Notes under the pieces: generated by a model
What the model was told of the DNA's origin: nothing
Seen by the model: the letters and a program-made list of their open reading frames with translations, nothing else
Database searches by the model: none
Position numbers and translations under genes: made by a program
Shown here: positions 60,045 to 64,000 of the stretch, in pieces
Layout: every line of letters starts with the position of its first letter
Numbering within the stretch: position 1 is the stretch's first letter
Assembly: GCF_026151205.1 (NCBI RefSeq)
Contig: NC_087082.1
Location: forward strand, 18,879,401-18,943,400
Length of the DNA: 64,000 nucleotides
Direction of reading: 5' to 3'
Source of the DNA: Bolinopsis microptera
Taxonomy: Eukaryota > Ctenophora > Tentaculata > Lobata > Bolinopsidae

Positions 60045-60269
60045 CTAAAATGATACACACAACAAGATTAGAATTAAATTGATATTTCACAATCTGTTCT
60101 AGAATAATAATCTGGATTTTAAAACGGTCATTTGTATTATGTTCCTGTTATGTTAATTACCATTAACTTGAGCCAGCAATTCTGTTGGTGTCTGCAAGAA
60201 ACTCTCAGCTCTGTCTCTAGTCTTTCCGCTGTCTTGCTGGTAATTGGTGTTCTATTTATAACCATCCCC

Positions 60270-60554
60270 TCATGGGTAAAAGTGCAGCCAGGGTTGACTG
60301 TACTGCTTTACTGATTCTTTTAAGTGGTTTTCCTCCGAAATGTTATGTCGTATATTAATTGACCTGGGCATTTGAATGCTCATATTATTTTTACATTTTC
60401 TGAATAGATAAGTAAAGCGATAGGAGTCACAAATAAATTTAGTGTTCTCATCTTCGGTCTCCTTTACCGTGGTGTCCTGCTCCTCTGCTCTGGGACCTTG
60501 GGTGGAGGAGGTGTGAAGGGCCTGCTCCTTGTTTACATTAACCTTGTATTTCAC
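60270..60554 (-). pseudogene. DAVKQY exon, copy T
   Basis: Open frame KYKVNVNKEQALHTSSTQGP, RAEEQDTTVKETEDENTKFI, CDSYRFTYLFRKCKNNMSIQ, MPRSINIRHNISEENHLKES, VKQY. It then shifts (SQPWLHFYP) where the 49-kb copy reads NIDHPGCTF. The continuation in the other frame (LNRxPITSK-like and coil) runs to ~60150. Two bases are missing relative to the 49-kb copy. Function unknown. Confidence 0.45.
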
Positions 60555-60803
60555 ATAAGACAGTTGAACGGAGTGGCTAGATATATAATATTATATGATC
60601 TATTATATGTGTATAAGATCGGCATAACTATTAACCTTATAAACCTATTATATAATATAGGTATATAGATGAACAATGCGAATTTGACTGGTGAGCTGAA
60701 ATATATATATATCTTTTAGTTCTTACGTTCTTGTTGGATATTTGAACAACAGGGTTGTTTTTTATGTTATTTTCGTTTTTGATGTGCGAAGCCACAAACC
60801 TAT

Positions 60804-62970
60804 ACTTTAAGCCGAACTGTAGAAATGAACCAGATTCAAACACTAATGAATTAGAACTGACACTGAATAATATAATAATTAAAAAGGTAGAGGAAACTAA
60901 GTTTCTTGGAGTCATTATTGACCAAAAACTGAACTGGGATGCTCACTTGAGAGCGTTAAATCGTAAATTGAAATGTGAGATTGGTAGACTATGTGGAATC
61001 AGACGCTGTGTACCTAAAACACTCTATAAGGACCTGTACCACACCATTTTTGAATCACACCTATGTTATGGAATATCTGTTTGGGGAGGTGTATCAAATA
61101 ATAAACTAGAAGCCATATTTAAAACACAAAAGAAATGCATAAGAATTCTCTTTGGTGATAATGATGCGTACTTCAATAAGTTCAAAACATGTGCCAGAGT
61201 AAGGCCTATTACTAGGGATAAGACCGGTAAAGTTATCAAGCAGATGTTAGGCAAAGATTTCTTTGAACTAGAACACAGTAAACCAATCTGTAACGAGTAT
61301 AACTTCCTGACTGTCCACAATCTTCATAAGTTGCACTGTTTACTGGAAATGTTTAAAATTAATAAGTTCCAATCACCAGTCTCAATGTTCTCTTTATTCA
61401 ACAGGTCACCAAGACGAGACAACTACTTCATCCCACCCACTCCGTCCTCACTATTCATCTACCAATCAACCAGTATTTGGAATCACTGCCGTAAGTCAAC
61501 GAGTGAAATAGACTTCTCCACTCCTATCAGTATATTCAAGAATAATCTTAAGAAAGCTTTTTTAGAACTACAATCTAAATATGACAGACAACTATGGTGC
61601 AGTTACAACTTTGATGCAAATGAATTATCATTGAAATAGGTTAATTAACTAAACTTAATCATATGAGTAAACCACGGTGTTATTGCAAAGAACCATGACA
61701 AGGGTATCAGACCTATATATTAATCTAAGAGACGAAACAAAACGAATCATCATACAACAAATTTTAAAATCCTGCGGCACAGGATCCTGTTGTTTTCCTA
61801 CTCTGCCTCTCCCAAACCCCTCTCCTTCCCCTTTCTTCAGGTTTATTCTTCAATTTTTTAAATTAGATAGCAGATATATTTTCTTTCGAATTAGTAATGG
61901 CATTATACATTATTTGGTATCGTATGTATGTTGTGTTTAGTGTTTGCTAACTAGGTATGTGCTGTATATTTTGAAGAATTTTGAGGCTCACGACGTCTCG
62001 TCCCATGGGTTGAGTTGTAAGCTGAGTATATGTTCAAATCGCCTTACTTCGTATGGTGAAACATCGACAGGTTTGCCTTGACCTTTCGGACGAGTGTTTG
62101 CCCACCGGGGATCAAAAAATATGATCACCATGAACATTACTTTGACACGTGAACTTATCAAACGACTGTAATGATTCCATTAAATTTTCTTAGTATATTT
62201 AGCTAGTTTATAGTAGATACACACGATCACAGAATAGAAGAGCACAATTGGGCTCTTTGTTCTGCGACCGTGTTTCCTCGGTGGGCCGACAGGTTTTTGT
62301 TGTGTAGTAGTGCTGGGGAAAAAACACGCTTTAAATATCAATGAATGTAAATATTGTTAATTGACATTAGTGCCACAGTTTATGTGGTAAAAACAAATTT
62401 ATGGTCAAACATTATATATCGTAGAAGGGCATGATTTACCCACATCACTAAGCATCTGGATGGATAATTAGCACACAAGGATAAACTGACCTTTAAACAT
62501 GACCACCAGCTATACCACGTAATCATAGCTCCAAAATAAATAAATTGCTCTACATAGAAACATCTGGCCTGATCTTATCACATTGTGGTCCCCTGGGGTT
62601 CGGTAAAGCCCTTACAGGCAACTGGGTCCTTTTACCAGCCACAATAAAACTAGTCATGCCAGTACTGTCATAAACTGTAACCAACTATTTAAAAATAAGA
62701 TATCTTTTGCTAGAATTTTACATTTTAAGCCATAGAGCAATCTTCTCAATTTTAAAATTTAAAAATAACATTTTACCCTAACTATGATGTGGTGGCATTT
62801 CATACTTAACTAAAATTCAACTTTGAAAGTCAATAGATTATTAGTCACAATGAAATTATAGTTTAAGACATCCATTTTGCATTGTGTTTCCAATATTAGA
62901 ATTTATGATATGTATTGATTGAATAATTGGTAATAAATTTAACTTTTGTTTTATTAACTTTTGTTTTATT
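60804..62970 (+). mobile_element. 5'-truncated LINE inserted in block T
   Basis: The last ~280 codons of a LINE reverse transcriptase: FKPNCRNEPDSNTNELELTL, EETKFLGVIIDQKLNWDAHL, LYHTIFESHLCYGISVWGG, IFKTQKKCIRILFGDNDAYF, NKFKTCARVRP, ending ...FDANELSLK and stop at 61637-61639. It is related to, but clearly diverged from, the LINE at 38.8-41.9 kb. A 1.3-kb 3' UTR follows, ending in tandem AACTTTTGTTTTATT units (62941-62970). The insertion lies between ...CACAAACCTAT and TTGATACACAC, adjacent in block Q (52650-52662). The 3' UTR holds no other gene. Confidence 0.92.
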
Positions 62971-63720
62971 ATTGATACACACAATTTCGCTGGTGTTTTG
63001 CAAGTATTGACAACTAACAGATAACAACTAATTAATATATTTTCTCTCAAGAGACATTTACCAAATAGTTATCAGTGTCTGTTGTGTGAATAATATTGGT
63101 ATTACCTGGCGACGTAATAGGCTTTTTTTACTTTTGGGTCGTTCTTCTTCACCACTCATTGCTTGCTAATTGAGTGATTGAATGAAAAATGAATGATTAA
63201 ATGAAATAGAACTTTAAACTTTTAAATGTTGGTGCAATAATACATTTTTCAAAGAGTTGATATATGGATACATTCTCAAAACACGTGTTTTGTCATTGTA
63301 TTGCATTCTACAGTTCAAGGGACCAATGGTTTAAGTACAAACCTGGCCTCATACATGCTGAGTGTGGGCCGATAAAACAAGAGCAATGTTTGCTACTTTT
63401 TATACAAAATATCAAGAGAATTTAGCCCTACACCATATTCTGAAGTTTTATAAAAAATACCTGTAACCCACATTTAGTTCATTTTTAGTTATTTGGGAAA
63501 ATACATTTCACTCCTACAATTAATGATATTTTTAAGTGCGGTTTTTTTAACCCATTTGATATTAAATTTTAATAGGTTTTTTTAGATAGAAAGGTTTTAA
63601 CCAACTATTTTTGGTTAGCCAAAATTAAAAGAATAAGTTCTGTCATAAAGTGTTATTGGTTAATTTATTAAGGTTTTATGACTGTAAGCCTGTAAGTTCT
63701 CATAAAGGTTTTTGTCATAA

Positions 63721-64000
63721 AATGGCAGACACTATAAGTTATGCACTTATAGTTTCATAGTTATGTTGACCTTCTATAATTAACTTAAAACTGGTACGTA
63801 CCATTCCTGCAGGCTTTCGCCACGTACCATTCCTGCAGGCTTTCGCCAAGTGACCACTGCGAACATTACAGCAAAAATAATTGACCGAAAGGAACCAATA
63901 AAAACCAATAAAAACCGCTACATATGCATGCCTTTTAAAACCTAAAATCACATAGTGTCTAGTCCAGGATGCATGCTCAGTCGTCATCCTCAGGACTTCA
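63721..64000. other. Window end, no gene
   Basis: A 26-bp unit (GTACCATTCCTGCAGGCTTT with CGCCA and a joining base) is tandemly duplicated at ~63797-63850, and ACCAATAAAAACC occurs twice near 63894-63918. No exon is supported. Confidence 0.5.

Larger units (their letters stand above)
58835..63720. repeat. Segmental duplication block T, with LINE insertion
   Basis: 58835-58990 matches 43145-43300. 58970-60803 matches block Q (50640-52656), and 62971-63720 continues the match (52657-53480). It differs from Q by the 2.17-kb LINE insertion, a missing stretch around 59435 (Q has TGTTGGGTTAGGG... to GATTTATGACAG) and copy number in the GGGCCGATAAAACAAA repeat. Confidence 0.9.

Noticed and set aside
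1-64000. tRNA, rRNA or other structured RNA genes
   Set aside because: I saw no tRNA box A/B pairs or rRNA-like stretches by eye; a covariance-model scan would be needed to exclude small ncRNAs.

Overview
The window looks like AT-rich, repeat-dense nuclear DNA from a metazoan, probably an invertebrate. The reasons are GT-AG split coding segments (many with donors such as GTAAGT or GTAATG), CR1/L2-like and RTE-like LINEs, a Harbinger transposon, a Polinton-type DNA polymerase relic, Ty3-type gag-like exons and a short TTAGGG-like tract. I see no operons, ribosome binding sites, tRNA, rRNA or CRISPR. I cannot name the species.

Almost all gene-like material is on the minus strand and comes as short exons that recur several times. 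1-7 kb is mostly tandem repeats (a ~0.6 kb unit, then 23 copies of a 58-bp unit) plus a 556-bp MITE whose empty target site lies 1.5 kb away. 7-23 kb and 29-36 kb hold an eroding set of repeated exons: a ~68-residue NMKG/EEGGE module, a small basic family that reads like an OB-fold, cysteine-rich exons ending WPCWC, a zinc ribbon exon, and a shared C-terminal tail (LSEQDKAEVTQIVTL). A long K/R/E coiled-coil gene with frameshifts lies at 17.4-19.2 kb.

At 24.07-27.90 kb sits a complete Harbinger element: TTA target duplication, matching termini, a DDE transposase, and a Myb/SANT-like partner with one stop codon. It interrupts a lysine-rich reading frame. Just beyond, at 28.1-29.8 kb, is a broken, multi-exon relic of a protein-primed DNA polymerase B of Polinton/Maverick type. 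A possible Ulp1-like protease exon lies at 33.7 kb.

37-48 kb holds a small two-exon gene, a nearly full-length LINE (38.8-41.9 kb) beside a gene with a Tudor-like exon, a 255-bp inverted-repeat element, a 5'-truncated RTE-like element with a (CTA)n tail, and another copy of the OB-like family. 48-64 kb is built from a duplicated 3-4 kb block (copies near 43, 51, 55 and 59 kb) carrying zinc-finger, coiled-coil and gag-like exons. One copy was later hit by a truncated LINE, and the sister copy preserves the empty site.

The most striking feature is the whole set of small repeated minus-strand exons, many symmetric in intron phase, at different stages of decay. Their splice sites and frames can be compared copy by copy. 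Their function is unknown, and the OB-fold assignment is my inference from sequence pattern alone.
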